A DNA stretch of 64,000 bases from Plantago ovata (lineage: Eukaryota > Streptophyta > Magnoliopsida > Lamiales > Plantaginaceae), in the NCBI GenBank assembly GCA_028274465.1, contig CM051457.1, positions 72,886,496 through 72,950,495 on the forward strand. Reading direction: 5' to 3'. The position numbers and the translations under genes were made by a program. Each line of letters opens with the position of its first letter. The first letter of the stretch is position 1. Shown here in pieces: positions 1 through 12,100 of this stretch. The notes below the pieces were generated by a model. The model ran no database searches, was not told the DNA's origin, and saw only the letters and a list, made by a program, of their open reading frames with translations.

Positions 1-339
1 ACAATGATGCATATTATCATATTATGATTGGCCCGTGCCTATGAAAGCGAGGGCGTACTACTGTTCACCAAGCGAGACTTTTCCTCAAGAGAGGGCGAAC
101 CAATACTGGATCTCATCAAATGAAGGAGGGTTCCCTAAATAGATAACACTCCCCTATTATACCCAGACTCTCAAGAATGAGTCCCTTTCAACCACTTCCT
201 AAATGACAGGACGAGGGTGGTCAAGAACAGTCCTTGGACAAAGGCGACACGAAACAAAAGATAGAATTTACAACTCGATAACTTCACAAAAACAAAGTAA
301 TTATATAACACTTGACACTTTACAAGACTGCTTTTTGGA

Positions 340-470
340 TTGCAACGACCCTTCTTTTGCTTTCTGGGTCTTATTCTTTATTTCCTTTTCTTCTTTTTTT
401 TTTTTTCCTTTTTGTTTCTTTTTCTCTTTTTGTTTTCTTTTCTTTTCTCTTTTTTCTCTTTTGTATATAG
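340..470 (-). repeat. Pyrimidine-rich tract (purine-rich on the element's sense strand)
   Basis: A roughly 100-base run of almost only T and C on the plus strand is seen within element E. Element C has a similar tract at about 25345-25470 in the matching place. In the element's own (minus) orientation this is a long A/G tract. Frames that stay open here encode only low-complexity Phe/Ser or Lys/Glu runs and are not genes. Confidence 0.7.
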
Positions 471-509
471 GCAAGCAGCAGTTCACAACAAACAAAATCA
501 AAAGACACC

Positions 510-612
510 TCCCCAAATCTATTCGAGAGAATAGGTTTGAGCACAAAGACGTAAAGAAAAGAACAGACTCTACAAAGACGCCTCCCCAAACCTATTCGAA
601 AGAATAGGTTGG
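510..612. repeat. Two short perfect or near-perfect hairpins in element E
   Basis: Two inverted repeats lie at 515-538 and 589-610. The second has 9-bp arms AACCTATTC and GAATAGGTT around GAAA; the first differs by a few bases. The same hairpin occurs twice in element C (25541-25562, 25651-25672), each time after a CCTCCCCA or CCTTCCCCA block. Confidence 0.8.
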
Positions 613-1354
613 GGCACAAAACACAAAAGAGAAAAAGGCAAACTTTACAACGACTCAAGAACGAAGGACAAGAATAGAATATGTTTAATACAAAGGATCA
701 CACACCTCACACTACCTCCTTCCTAGGCATTTGGTAATCTCTAATCGAGGTGAAGAACTTGTCGCCTCTTATGTACATAATTACACGGGTTACAACCATA
801 GATTCTAACATGCATCATTTTATAAGGCCATCGTGAACCGCATCAGAAGAAACAACACACAAGGTGATGTCGAGACTAGCTTAACTAGTGCACATGCAAA
901 TGTGACAAAACCAAGCGAGACAAGCCTCAAACTATTTGCAAAGTGATGCACATATGATGAATGGTCATAAACACTTAGTCTACTCAATAAAAAAGTTCAT
1001 GAAACTTGGCAATAAACTCCACACACAACAACGTGCAACAACTAATCTAAGGATGATGCATCCAAAAATTTGAAAAAACACGACAAATCACAAGGAACTT
1101 GAGCTAAAAGGCATGCACGAACCAAAAAAACACATAGTGCTGAAAATCCAATAGCCCCTCCCCAAACCTAAACTCTTGCTCGTCCTCGAGCAAAGAAGAG
1201 TTGATGAGAAAGGAAAATTTGGATTGAGGTACACTTCCCTGAGATAAAAGGTTCGCGTCCAACTCCTAATGAAGAGTAGTACCTGAAAGGACTCAAGAAA
1301 CAAGTGAAAACGGGTGCACAAAGGTGGAAAGACAGAAAAAATGGTGGAATTTGG

Positions 1355-1462
1355 GAACAGGGTCCAAGTGGGCCGCTTGGGACCGTCCAAGCGGGCCGCT
1401 TGAACGCTGACAGATTTCCAGTGAGTCTGTCAGCACGCAAGCGGGTCGCTTGGGAGTTCCAG
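1355..1462. repeat. Palindromic cassette, internal copy of element E
   Basis: Several imperfect palindromes of the type AAGCGGGCCGCTT lie close together. The LTR of the same element carries the same kind of palindrome at about 45330-45465. Their function is unknown. Confidence 0.75.
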
Positions 1463-2365
1463 GGGGACCATTTGTCATGTATGCCCAAATTCCACAATGT
1501 TTTCTATCTTTTTACACCCTAGGCACCGAAACAAAAGCTAAACTAAACACGACAAAAGGCACACATGCCACAACTACGAAAGCATCAAAAAATAAGAAAA
1601 AACTAAACTACAAGCAAAGCAATACCACTAAGGTTATCCAGTATCAAATGGAAATGAATCTCGCGCATCCGTTCCATTACTCCTTGCAACTTGGGAACCA
1701 TCCTTGGCTCCTCTCCTTAGCTTCTTGAGCAAGTCCATGATTCCCTGAAAACTAAAAATTAACAAAATCAGTAAAATCAAAATCTAAAAAATAACTAAGG
1801 GAATCAGATGGAAAATAAAAATAGGAAAAAGGATCAAAACTCCCTTGAAACTCGTCGGTGGGGACATGGACCAAAACATAAGAGTCAATATCAGGAATGT
1901 CTACAACAATAGAGTCTAAGCATGCCGGTTTAGAGGTACCAATATCCTCAAAGACTAGCTCCTCAACCTCAACACAACTTGAAACAAGGATTTCTCACCC
2001 ATGGGAAGCAATGGATTCGATCATCACCTCCTCCATGACTTCTTATTCACCAACGATCTGAACATCCTCGATGATAGGTGTCTCAACATGCTCACTCACA
2101 TCATCCACTGAAATCTCATTCAATTGCCTCTGTACTTCGAATTCACCCCATAAGAAAGGATAGTGAAGCTTAATTTCATTCATGGTCAAAACATCCATGG
2201 GATCTTCACCAATATCTCGAAGAGCGCTGAAAATTTGATCAGCAAATTCATCGCAAGCAAGCTTGACAGCACTCGGTGTCATGTCAAGGATATCTCTCAC
2301 AATTCTTTTTTCCAAAGCTGTTTGATGGCCGGGTCTCAAACTATAGTAGAAACACCATAAAAATT

Positions 2366-3881
2366 TGTTAATAAACTTGTAATTTTGATGAACAATTAAC
2401 CATGCTAAATTAAGGAAACTCCAGTAACTAGTACTCTTAAGGTCCATAGGAATTTAGAATTTTAAGCACATTGTAAAAGAGGAACGTTTGTTAAAAGACT
2501 TAGTGTAGGTACTAGTTAGGTTCTTTTGTTTGCTGATGATGTACTTTATATTTACGAACGAACTATTGAAGACCTAGAACCGCTTAGAAAGTTGAAGATT
2601 CGAAGACTGAAGACTTAGAAGAATTTTGAGAAAGGTATCTACAAAGGCACATGTTGCTTCAGAAAGTGAGATTTTCAGCAACAGCTAGCATAAGTGAAAA
2701 TCTATATGCAGAGTAGGTTATGCTTGCTGAAACTGAAGACTGACCACTTGCTGACAACATATGTGACCTCCTTGCTGAAAAGTACTTCCATTTTGGCTCC
2801 AACGTTCATATTTGAATTTGATTCAAAAGAACATTAAATGCAAAGTAGGCACGCGAAGAACATGAAGACAAGAAGACAAATGAAGTACACTGCTGAAAGT
2901 ACAGAAGCAAGATAGTGACATCTTAAGGTACAAAACTTTAGAATTTGAAATTCAAACGGCTTCCTTGAGACACTATAAATAGAAGTCATCAGGCAAGAGT
3001 AGAAGGTGTGTCAACAACGTGATCAAACTCTCACTTGTGCTTTAAACACTCAAATCCTTCTCTACTCTTTACTGCCTATTGATCCGTTCCAAGACTTAAG
3101 CTTGATACAAAAGCTAATGGTGAAGAAGTAGAACATTCACGGCTAAGAAATTAGTTAAGTGTTCTTTCTTTTGAACAAGAACAAGTCTTGACACTAGAAA
3201 CAACAAACTTGCTTACTACAAAGTATTGCAAGTTGTGTTTCTTTAGATAACTTGTTATAGCTGAAAAGTTATACTCAAGTCATCTCATCCCAAACCTCTC
3301 TAACTGATAAACACCCTTTACAGGTGTGAAATTCAGGGGGAATTAATCAAGCATAGTGTTGTTGATTATAATCCCAAGTTTGGTGGAGAACAAGGTTATA
3401 GTTCTCTAGTTTAGGTTGGAAACAAGGCAAGTGTGCTTTGGTTTCTGAGAATCATTAGTGATAGGATTTGTAAGGAACCTCATATTTTATCATAGTGGAT
3501 TCAGTCCTAGAAAGGACAAAGTGGATTAGTTGAGAGATTACGCCACTCTCAGATACCACAATAAAAGTGTTTGTGTGATTTACTTTACTGCACTTAGTTT
3601 TCAGCAAGTTACATTTACCGTACACTATCACTCTGCTCACTTACTGAAACTATTTCTCTGTTAAAAGCATTTATTGTAATTGACTTCTGCACTCTGTTTT
3701 TAAGTATCAGCAAACTCATTACTGAAAAGTAATAAGCACTTGCTGAGAAAGTTAAGTACCAGCAAACTCATTACTGAAAAGTAATAAGCACTTGTTGAGA
3801 AACTTTTAAACGACGAAAAGTTTGAAAAGACTATTCAACCCCCCCCCTCTAGTCTTTTCTTGTTGTTTAAAGGGACCAACA
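2366..3881 (+). repeat. 5' LTR of element A
   Basis: This 1516-bp direct repeat starts TGTTA and ends CCAACA. It matches 7462-9025 (element B) and 42376-43934 (3' LTR of A). A C-rich run and the block CTCTAGTCTTTTCTTG lie close to the right end. TATAAATA near 2973 in the same block as in the other LTRs is a plausible promoter TATA box. Two tandem copies of a roughly 52-bp unit near the right end fold as nested hairpins (3707-3746 and 3759-3798). Confidence 0.95.
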
Positions 3882-3883
3882 AG

Positions 3884-3895
3884 TGGTATCAGAGC
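3884..3895 (+). other. Primer-binding site of element A (initiator tRNA-Met type)
   Basis: TGGTATCAGAGC stands two bases after the LTR end. This is the usual tRNA-iMet complement of plant copia elements. The following bases (TAGAGG) also occur after the LTR of B with one change. Confidence 0.95.
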
Positions 3896-3993
3896 TAGAG
3901 GTTCTTTAACCTTCAGCACTGAACCTAGATACCCTTAGGTGCTTTCCGTAAATCACTTTCACTTGAACAGTTTGGTAGTCATTTCCTGACAGG

Positions 3994-6900
3994 ATGTCGT
4001 TAGGAGACGCTCCCTTGCTGAAGTTGGAAAACTATGAAAAATGGCGAAACAACATGATGCTACATCTTGAGGCCATTAGTGATGAGATGGTTACTGTCAT
4101 AAACGATGGACCAATCAAGATCACTAAACTTGAGAGAAGTTTTCCTCACAAAACCACAGATATTGCTGGAAATAAAACTATCTTAGGTGAACCAGTCGAT
4201 ACCGTCGTTCCAAAACCAAAAGAGGAATGGACTTCAGACGAAGCCAAAAGATTCCGTCTTTATGGCCAAGCAAGAAACATCATTATTCAATCTACTCTAG
4301 ATACTATACAGTGCAAACTGTGGGGTGCCAAAACTGCTAAAGAAGCTTGGAAAATGGTTCAAGATCTTTGTGTTGGATCTGACAAAACCTAGGAAAACAA
4401 ACTCGAAGTGCTAAAGTTGAAGTTTCAAAACTTCAAACAAGGTGCCAATGAGTCATTGGAAGACTTGGATTTCAGATTTACAACTCTAGTGAGTGAGATG
4501 GTTGCCTTAGGAGTTGGAAACTTCTATTCTGATTCTGAAAAGGTGAAAACCATTTTTAGAAGTCTGAATCAAGAATGGATCCACACTCAGAATTTCTACT
4601 ATAATCAAGGAATGCCAAATATCACTCCAACCGAGTTGTTCTCTCACCTTGCTACTGTCAACTACGAGACAAAGCAAAGAGAAAGTGTGTTTGCTGAAAA
4701 ATCGCAAAACATTGCTCTTGCTGCCAAGCCGTCATCTTATGAAAAGAACAATGATAAAGAGCATGCTGATGAAAACGCTCTTGTAGTTAGAAACATGAAG
4801 AAATTCATCAGTAAGGAACTTGAAAGGCGAAAAGCAAAAGAGAAGCTGAAAAAGCATCTTGGTAACAGCTACCATAAGTACAAAAATGAAGCTAGCTCGC
4901 TGAACAAGCAAGCTCAGCAAGCAGACTCCTCCGAAGAACTAGCAGTTGGCAATGATCTTTGCTTTTATTGCAAAAAGCATGGACACTTCAAAGCACATTG
5001 CCCCTTACTGAACGGGAAATCTGCTGAAAAGAAGAAGAAGTTCAAGGAGGCTTTAATTGCTGAAGAAAAGAAAAAGCTTCAAGCAAAAATTGATGCTCTT
5101 TGCATTGAAACAAGCTCCGAAGACAGTGAGGTAGAAAGTTCAGACACTGAAGAAGAAGAAGCCACTCTGGACGTAGAGATAGGCAAGGAAGTATGTGGAA
5201 TAGCTATGGAAGCTTATCCAAATGTGTCAAACTACGAGTTTTGCCTCATGGCCGATCAGGTAAATTGTCCTACCTCTGACTCTGATTCAGAAAGTGAAGA
5301 TGACATGGACCTTGATAGAATTCAAGGAGAAATAGAAATATTTGAGAAAACTCTGAGCAAACAGCAAGAGAAACTACAGAATGCTGAACTTCTGACTAAG
5401 CAAACTACTGAAAAGTACGTCTTGTTGAGCGTTGAGTCAGAAAAGAAGGATGCTGAAATATTGCATCTCAAGAAGTTAGTTGTTGAAGCTATAGAGAAAA
5501 ATGCTCAAATGGCAATAGAATTGGAAGAATATCAGTCCTCAATTCCAAAGTTACTTGCTGAAATACAAGAAATGAAAAAGATGAAAGTCAATTTCAAATC
5601 TTATGTGGATGCTAGTAACACGATGACTGAACTAAACTCTTATCTGAGAGACCCATCTCAGAAAGAAGGTTTAGGTGCCACGTATGAAGGTGATGACGTA
5701 ATACTCTTGAGTAAAGACAAATCACCAATTACCTTTGTTCGTGCGACTGATAGTGGTCAACCAAAACTCTATCAAATTGGACAATCAAAGGTTGCTGAAA
5801 TAAGCAATCAAGTACCTACGACCAAAAGCCCGTTGTTGCTACTTAAAGTAACAAGACTTCAAAAGAAAAAATAGGTTGCTGAAAAGCAAACTGTTCAGAA
5901 AAAGGATGCTGGAAAGCATTCCGCCAAACAAGTTGCTGAAAAGAAATTTGTTAAGCCAAAAAGCAAGATTACTAAAAGTAATCAGAAGACCTTTGCTGAC
6001 AAACCTGAATCAAGTAAGGTTGCTGAAACAAATTCAAAACCAAGCGAAATCAACTTTTCATGAGTATAAGCAAAGTCAGCAAAAATACTTCAAAGAGTTG
6101 AACAAATTCAAGCCCAAGAGTATTAACAATACTCAAAATTCTAGGACTAGAAGGAACCTTGCTAGAAAAGAACTTACTGAAAAGTATGTTCAGGAAAAGA
6201 GTCAACAAGCAAGACACCACATCAGAAAGTGGACTTGATCAGCAATGATCAAAAGTCTTTTGGTTCTAAACCATCTAGTTCCTCAGCAAGTAGAAAACAA
6301 GTCAAGATCGAAAAACTCAAGACTTGGATTTCCACTGGATGTTTTCTTGAACATGTTAATGGACATCCAATATTGGATAATTAACTTGTTTGCTCTTGAT
6401 TGTGCAGACTTCAGCCACGGAGACTAACAATGCAATTTGGCACTTTGACAGTGGCTGCGGAAAGCACATGACGGGCAATAAGAAACCTTATAAACTATAG
6501 ACGGTGGTCTAAAGGTCCAACAATAAGGTTTGCTGGTGGAAGCTTTGGTTCTACTAAAGGTTATGGTGACGTGAAGTTAGGATGCATTACCATTTCGGGA
6601 GTTCTTTATGTCAAAAATCTTAAGTTTAACCTTTTCAGTATTAGTCAGTTTGCTGACAAAGGTTACTTCGTCAAAATTAAAAGTGATGAATGTGAACTTA
6701 TTGACTTTGAGACAAAGAAGGTTATCATGGTTGCTAGAAGACTCGGAGGTCTCTATACCGTAGATTGGTCTTCAGCAATTGTTGAAAACTGCCTTATCTC
6801 AGATCATGATTTCCTTGCTGAAAAAGCATGGTTATGGCATAAACGAACAAGTCACCTAAACTTCAAGACGCTGAATAAGCTGTCTAAAAAGGCACTTGTA

Positions 6901-7461
6901 GTTGGATTACCTAAGGTTACTTTTAAGAAGGATGGTGTTTGCACTGCATGTCAGCAAGGTAAACAAACCAAAACTTCTTTCAAGAACAAGGTAGTATCGT
7001 CAACTACAAAACCTTTACAACTCTTGCACATGGACTTGTATGAATCTTCTTCAACAAGCTATGCCGGAAAGAAGTATGGTCTGTTGGTGGTAGATGATTA
7101 CTCAAGATTCACTTGGGTAATTTTCATCAAACACAGGTCTGAAACAAGGACTGAAATACCTAACTTGCTGAACAAAGCTCGAAGTCATGAAAAATGACAA
7201 GGTAAAAATTATCAGAACAGACCATGGTACTAAGTTTGTAAACCAGTACATAACTGAGTATTGCACTTCCAAAGGCATACAACATTAGTCATTCTCATTA
7301 AGGACACCTCAACAAAATGGTGTTGCTGAAAGGAAGAATCATACCCTTAAGGAAGCAGGTAGAACAATGCTTGCTGACACTGAAATAAGTGAAGCTTATT
7401 GGGTTGAAGCGATTAATACCGCTTGCTATACACAAAATAGATGCTTGATAACTAAGGAATA
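3994..7461 (+). pseudogene. Element A gag, protease and first part of integrase (fossil)
   Basis: The reading starts at MSLGDAPLLKLENYEKW, a typical Sirevirus Gag start 99 bases after the primer site. A CCHC zinc knuckle (CFYCKKHGHFKAHC) lies at 4960-5001. A long Lys/Glu-rich coiled-coil-like stretch follows, and then the aspartic protease motif FDSG near 6444. The GAG-pre-integrase zinc motif (H..H, C..C) is at about 6830-6970 and the start of the integrase core at about 7020-7461. The coding region is cut at 7461 by insertion of element B and resumes at 17854. Several breaks are present. VAE/LAE tripeptides, encoded by TTGCTGAA-type DNA, are unusually common. Confidence 0.9.
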
Positions 7462-9025
7462 TGTTAGGAAACTTGTAATTTTGATGAGCAATTAACCATG
7501 CTAAATTAAGGAAAGTCCAGTAACTAGTACTCTTAAGGTCCATAGGAATTTAGAATTTTAAAGGACATTGTAAAAGAGGAACGTTTGCTGAAGACTTAGT
7601 GTAGGTGCTAGATAGGTGTTTTTTTTGCTTATGATGTATCTTGTTTTCTGAAAAGAAAAACAACCTTTTGAAGCATTTGTTGATGATGTACTTTGTTTAC
7701 ACAAACAAACTATTGAAGCATTAGAACCGTTCAGAAACTTGAAGAATTCGAAGACTGAAGACTAAAGAAGATTTATGAAGATGGTATCTACAAAGGCACA
7801 TGTTGCTCAGAAAGTGGAAACTTCAGCAACTGCTTGCATAAGTGAAAATCTATATGACAGAGTAGGTTGTGCTTGCTGAAACTGAGACTGACCACTTGCT
7901 GAAAAACATATGTGACCTCCTTGCTGAATGTACTTGCATTTGCGCTCCAACGTTCATATTTTAATTTCATTCAAATGAACATTAAATGCAAAGTAAGCAC
8001 ACGAATAACATGAAGACTAGAAGACAAATAAAGGACGCTGCTGAAAGTACAAAAGCAAGATAGTGACATCTTAAGGAATAAATCCTTAGAATTTGAAATT
8101 CAAACGGCTCCCTTGATTCACTATAAATAGAGGTCATCCGGCAAAGAGTTGAAGTGTGTCAACAACGTGATCAAACTCTCATTTGTGCTTAAACTCACAT
8201 ACCCTTCAAATACTCTTTACTGCCATTGATCCGTTCCAAGACTTAAAGTTGAAAAAGCTACTTGTGAAGAAGTAGAACATACACGGCTAAGAAATTAGTT
8301 AAGTGTTCTTTCTTTCGAACAAGAACAAGTCTTGACACCAGAAACAATCAAACTTGTATACTGCAAAGTAATCAAAGTTTTGTTTCTTAGATTACTTATT
8401 GTAGCTGAATAAGTTATAATCAAGTTATCTCATCCCAAACCTCTCTAACTGATAAACACCCTTTCAGGCGTGAAATTCAGGGGGAACTTAATCAAGCATA
8501 GTGTTGCTGATTATAAGTCCCAAGATTGGTGGAGAACAAGGTTTCGTTCTCTAGTTAGGTTGGAAACGAAGCAAGTGTGCTTTGGTTTCTGTTGAATCGC
8601 TCTAGATAGGTGTTGTAAGGAACCTCAAACTTATCTTAGTGGATTCAGTCCTAGAAAGGACAAAGTGGATTAGTTGAGAGATTACGCCACTCTCAGATAC
8701 CACTATAAAAGTGTTTGTGTGATTTACTTATTGTATTTAGTTCTCAGCAAAGCATATCTATCTGTACACTGTCACTCTGTCCACTTGCTGAAACTATCAC
8801 TTACTGACAAAGCACTTATTGTACAAAAACTTCCGCTCTCTGATTTTACGTATCAGTAAAACTCGTTACTGAAAAAGTAACTAGTGCTTGCTGAGAAAGT
8901 TAAGTACCAGCAAACTCATTACTTAAAAGTAATAAGTCCTTGCTGAGAAAGTTTTAAACGACGAAAGTTTGAAAAGACTATTCACCCCCCCTCTAGTCTT
9001 TTCTTGTTGTTTAAAGGGACCAACA
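7462..9025 (+). repeat. 5' LTR of element B
   Basis: This 1564-bp LTR runs TGTTAGGAAAC...CCAACA and is homologous to both LTRs of A. TATAAATA near 8123 is a plausible TATA box. The two hairpin units with ATTACT/AGTAAT-like arms are at about 8850-8950. Confidence 0.95.
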
Positions 9026-9027
9026 AG

Positions 9028-9039
9028 TGGTATCAGAGC
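9028..9039 (+). other. Primer-binding site of element B
   Basis: TGGTATCAGAGC lies two bases after the LTR end, as in element A. Confidence 0.95.
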
Positions 9040-9137
9040 TGGAGGTTCTTTAACCTTCAACACTGAACCTAGATCCCCTTAGGTGTTTTTCGTAAATCAC
9101 TCTCACTTGATCAGTTTGGTAGTCTTTTGTTGAAAGG

Positions 9138-12100
9138 ATGTCTTTAGGAGATGCTCCGTTGCTGAAGCTGGAAAACTATGAAAAATGGAGAAACAACATG
9201 ATGCTACATCTTGAGGCCATTAGTGATGAGATGGTTACTGTCATTAATGATGGACCTATCAAGATCACTTAGGTTGAGAGAAGTTTTCCTTACAAAACCA
9301 CAGAAGATGGAAAGGAAACTATCCTAGGTGAACCAGTTGATACTGTCGTTCCAAAACCAAGAGAGGAATGGACTTCCGACGAAGCAAAGAGATTCCGTCT
9401 TGATGGCCAAGCAAGAAACATCATCATTCGATCAACTCCGGATACTATACAGTGCAAACTGTGGGGTGCCAAAACTGCTAAGGAAGCTTGGAAAATGGTT
9501 CAAGATCTTTGTGCTAGATCTGACAAAACCAAGGAAAACAAACTCGAAGTGCTGAAGTTAAAGTTCCAGAACTTTAAACAAGGTACAAATGAGTCACTGG
9601 AAGACTTGGACTTCAGATTCACAACTCTAGTTAGTGAGATGGCTGCCTTGGGAGTTGGAAATCTTTACTCAAATTCTGAGAAGGTGAAAACCATTATCAG
9701 AAGTCTGAACCAAGAATGAATCCACACTCAGAACTTCTACTACAATCAAGGAATGCCAAACATCACACCTTAAGAGTTGTTCTCTCATCTTGCTACTGTC
9801 AACTACGAGACAAAGCAAAGAGAAACTGTGTTTGCTGAAAAATCGCAAAACATTGCTCTTGCTGCAAAGCCGTCATCTTCTGAAAAGAACAATGATAAAG
9901 AGCCCACTGATGAAAATGTTTTAGTTGTTAAAAACCATGAAGAAATTCATCAGTAAGGAACTTGAAAGGCGAAAAGCAAAAGAGAAGCTGAAAAAGCATC
10001 TTGGTAACAACTACCATAAATACAAGAATGAGGCTAGCTCGCTGAACAAGCAAGCTCATCAAGCAAATTCCTCTGAAGAACCAGCAGTTGGAAATGATCT
10101 CTGCTTTTACTGCAAAAAGCCTGGACACTTCAAAGCAAATTGTCCTTTGCTGAAAGGAAAATCTGCTGAAAAGAAAAAGAAGTTCAAAAGGGCTTTTATT
10201 GTTGAAGAAAAGAAGAAGCTTCAAGCAAAAATCGATGCATTGTGCATTGATACTAGCTCCGAAGACAGTGAGGAAGAAAGCTCAGACACTGAAGATGAAG
10301 AAGCCACTCTTGACGTAGAGATTGGCAAGGAAGTTTATGGAATAGCCATGGAAGCTTATCCAGATGTGTCAAACTACGAATTCTGCCTCATGGCCGGTCA
10401 GGTAAACAGTCCTACCTCTGAGTCTGACTCAGAAAGTGAAGATGAGATTGACCTTGACAAGATTCAAGGAGAAATCGAAAGATTTGAGAAAACTCTGAGC
10501 AAACAGCAAGAGAAACTGCAGAATGTTGAAACTCTGACCAAGCAGACTACTGAAAAGTACGTATTGCCGAAGGAAGAGACAGAAAAGAAAGATGTTGAAA
10601 TAGTGCATCTCAAGAAGTTGATTGCTGAAGCTACAGAGAAGAATTCTCAGATGGCAATAGAATTGGAAGAATATCAGTCCTCAATTCTAAAGTTACTTGC
10701 TGAAATACAAGAAATGAAAAAGATGAAAATCAATTTCAAATCTTATGCTGATACAAGTAATATGCTGACTGAACTAAACTCTTATCTGAGAGATCCATCT
10801 CAGAAAGAAGGTTTAGGTGCAACGTATGAAGGTGATGACGTAATAATCTTGAGTAAAGACAAATCACCAATTACCTTTGTACGTGCTACTGATAGTGGTC
10901 AACCAGAACTCTATCAGATTGGTCAATCTAAGGTTGCTGAAAAATGCAATCAAGTACCTACGACCGTAAAGCCCGCTGTTGCTACTCAAAGTAACAAGAC
11001 TTTAAAAGGAAAACAGGTTGCTGAAAAGCAAACTGTAAAGAAAAAGGATGTTGTAAAGCATTCCGCCAAACAAGTTGCTGAAAAGCAATTTGTTAAGTCA
11101 AAAGGCAAGATTACTAAAAGTAAACAGAAGACCTTTGCTGACAAACCTGAATCAAGTAAGGTTGTTGAGACAAAAGCTCAGCATTCTCCAAAAAGTGGAC
11201 TCGGTTTCAAAACCAAGCAAAGTCAACTTTTTCATGAGTATAAGCAAACTCAGCAAAGATACTTCAAAGAGATGAACAAAACCAAGCCTAAGAGTTCTGA
11301 CAAGACTCAAAACGCTAGGGCTAGAAGGAACCTTGCTAGAAAAGAACTTACTGAAAAGTATGTTCAGCAAAAAGGTCAACCAAGCAAGACACCACATCAG
11401 AAAGTGGATTTGATCAGTACGAATCAAAAGTCTTTCGGCTCAAAACCTCCTAGTTCCTCAGCAAGTAGAAAACAAGTCAAAGTTGAAAAACTTAAGACTT
11501 GGGTTTCCACTGGACGCATTCTTGAACATGTTAATGGACATCCAATATTGGATAATGAAATTGTTTGCTCTTGATTGTGAAGACTTCAGCCACGGAGACA
11601 AACAGTGCAATCTGGCACTTTGACAGTGGTTGTGGAAAGCACATGACGGGCAACAAGAATAACCTTATAAACTATAGACAGTGGTCTAAAGGTCCAACAA
11701 TAAGGTTTGCTGGTGGAGGCTCTGGTTCTACAAAAGGCTACGGTGACGTGAAGTTAGGATGCATTACCATTTCGGGAGTTCTTTATGTCAAAAATCTTAA
11801 GTTTAACCTTTTCAGCATGAGTCAATTTGCTGACAAAGGATACTTCATCAAAATCAAAAGTGATGAATGTAAATTTATAGACTTTGAGACAAAGAAGGTT
11901 ATTATGGTTTCTAGAATATCAGGAGGCTTGTACACTGTAGATTGGTCTTCAGCAATCGTTGAAAAATGCCTAGTCTCAGATCACGATTGCCTTGCTGAAA
12001 AAGTATGGCTATGGCATAAACGAACAAGTCACCTAAACTTCAAGACGCTGAATAAGCTGTCTAAAAAGGCACTTGTAGTTGGATTACCTAAGGTTACTTT

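Larger units (their letters stand above)
1..2365 (-). mobile_element. Element E, left (3'-ward) part: gypsy-type, gag-only LTR element
   Basis: This is the internal region of a minus-strand LTR element that begins left of the window. It lines up by eye with the internal region of element C from about 25020 onward (same order of short conserved blocks, hairpins and a pyrimidine-rich tract), so E and C are relatives. Only a Gag-like remnant is seen, at about 1980-2360 on the minus strand; the rest looks non-coding. No protease, reverse transcriptase or integrase is visible. Element A entered E at 2365/2366 and E resumes at 43940. E is therefore older than A, B, C and D. It is a fossil with several breaks. 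The family call (Athila/Tat-like) rests on the primer-binding site of the right part and on similarity to C. Confidence 0.8.

Noticed and set aside
301-658. Overlapping frames rich in Phe/Ser or Lys/Glu near the pyrimidine-rich tract of E (and 25230-25501 in C)
   Set aside because: Low-complexity translation of a T/C or A/G tract in a non-coding region; no family match.
1088-1728. Possible gene in several overlapping frames on both strands
   Set aside because: The open frames follow the palindromic cassette and the non-coding internal region of E; no conserved domain or start context.
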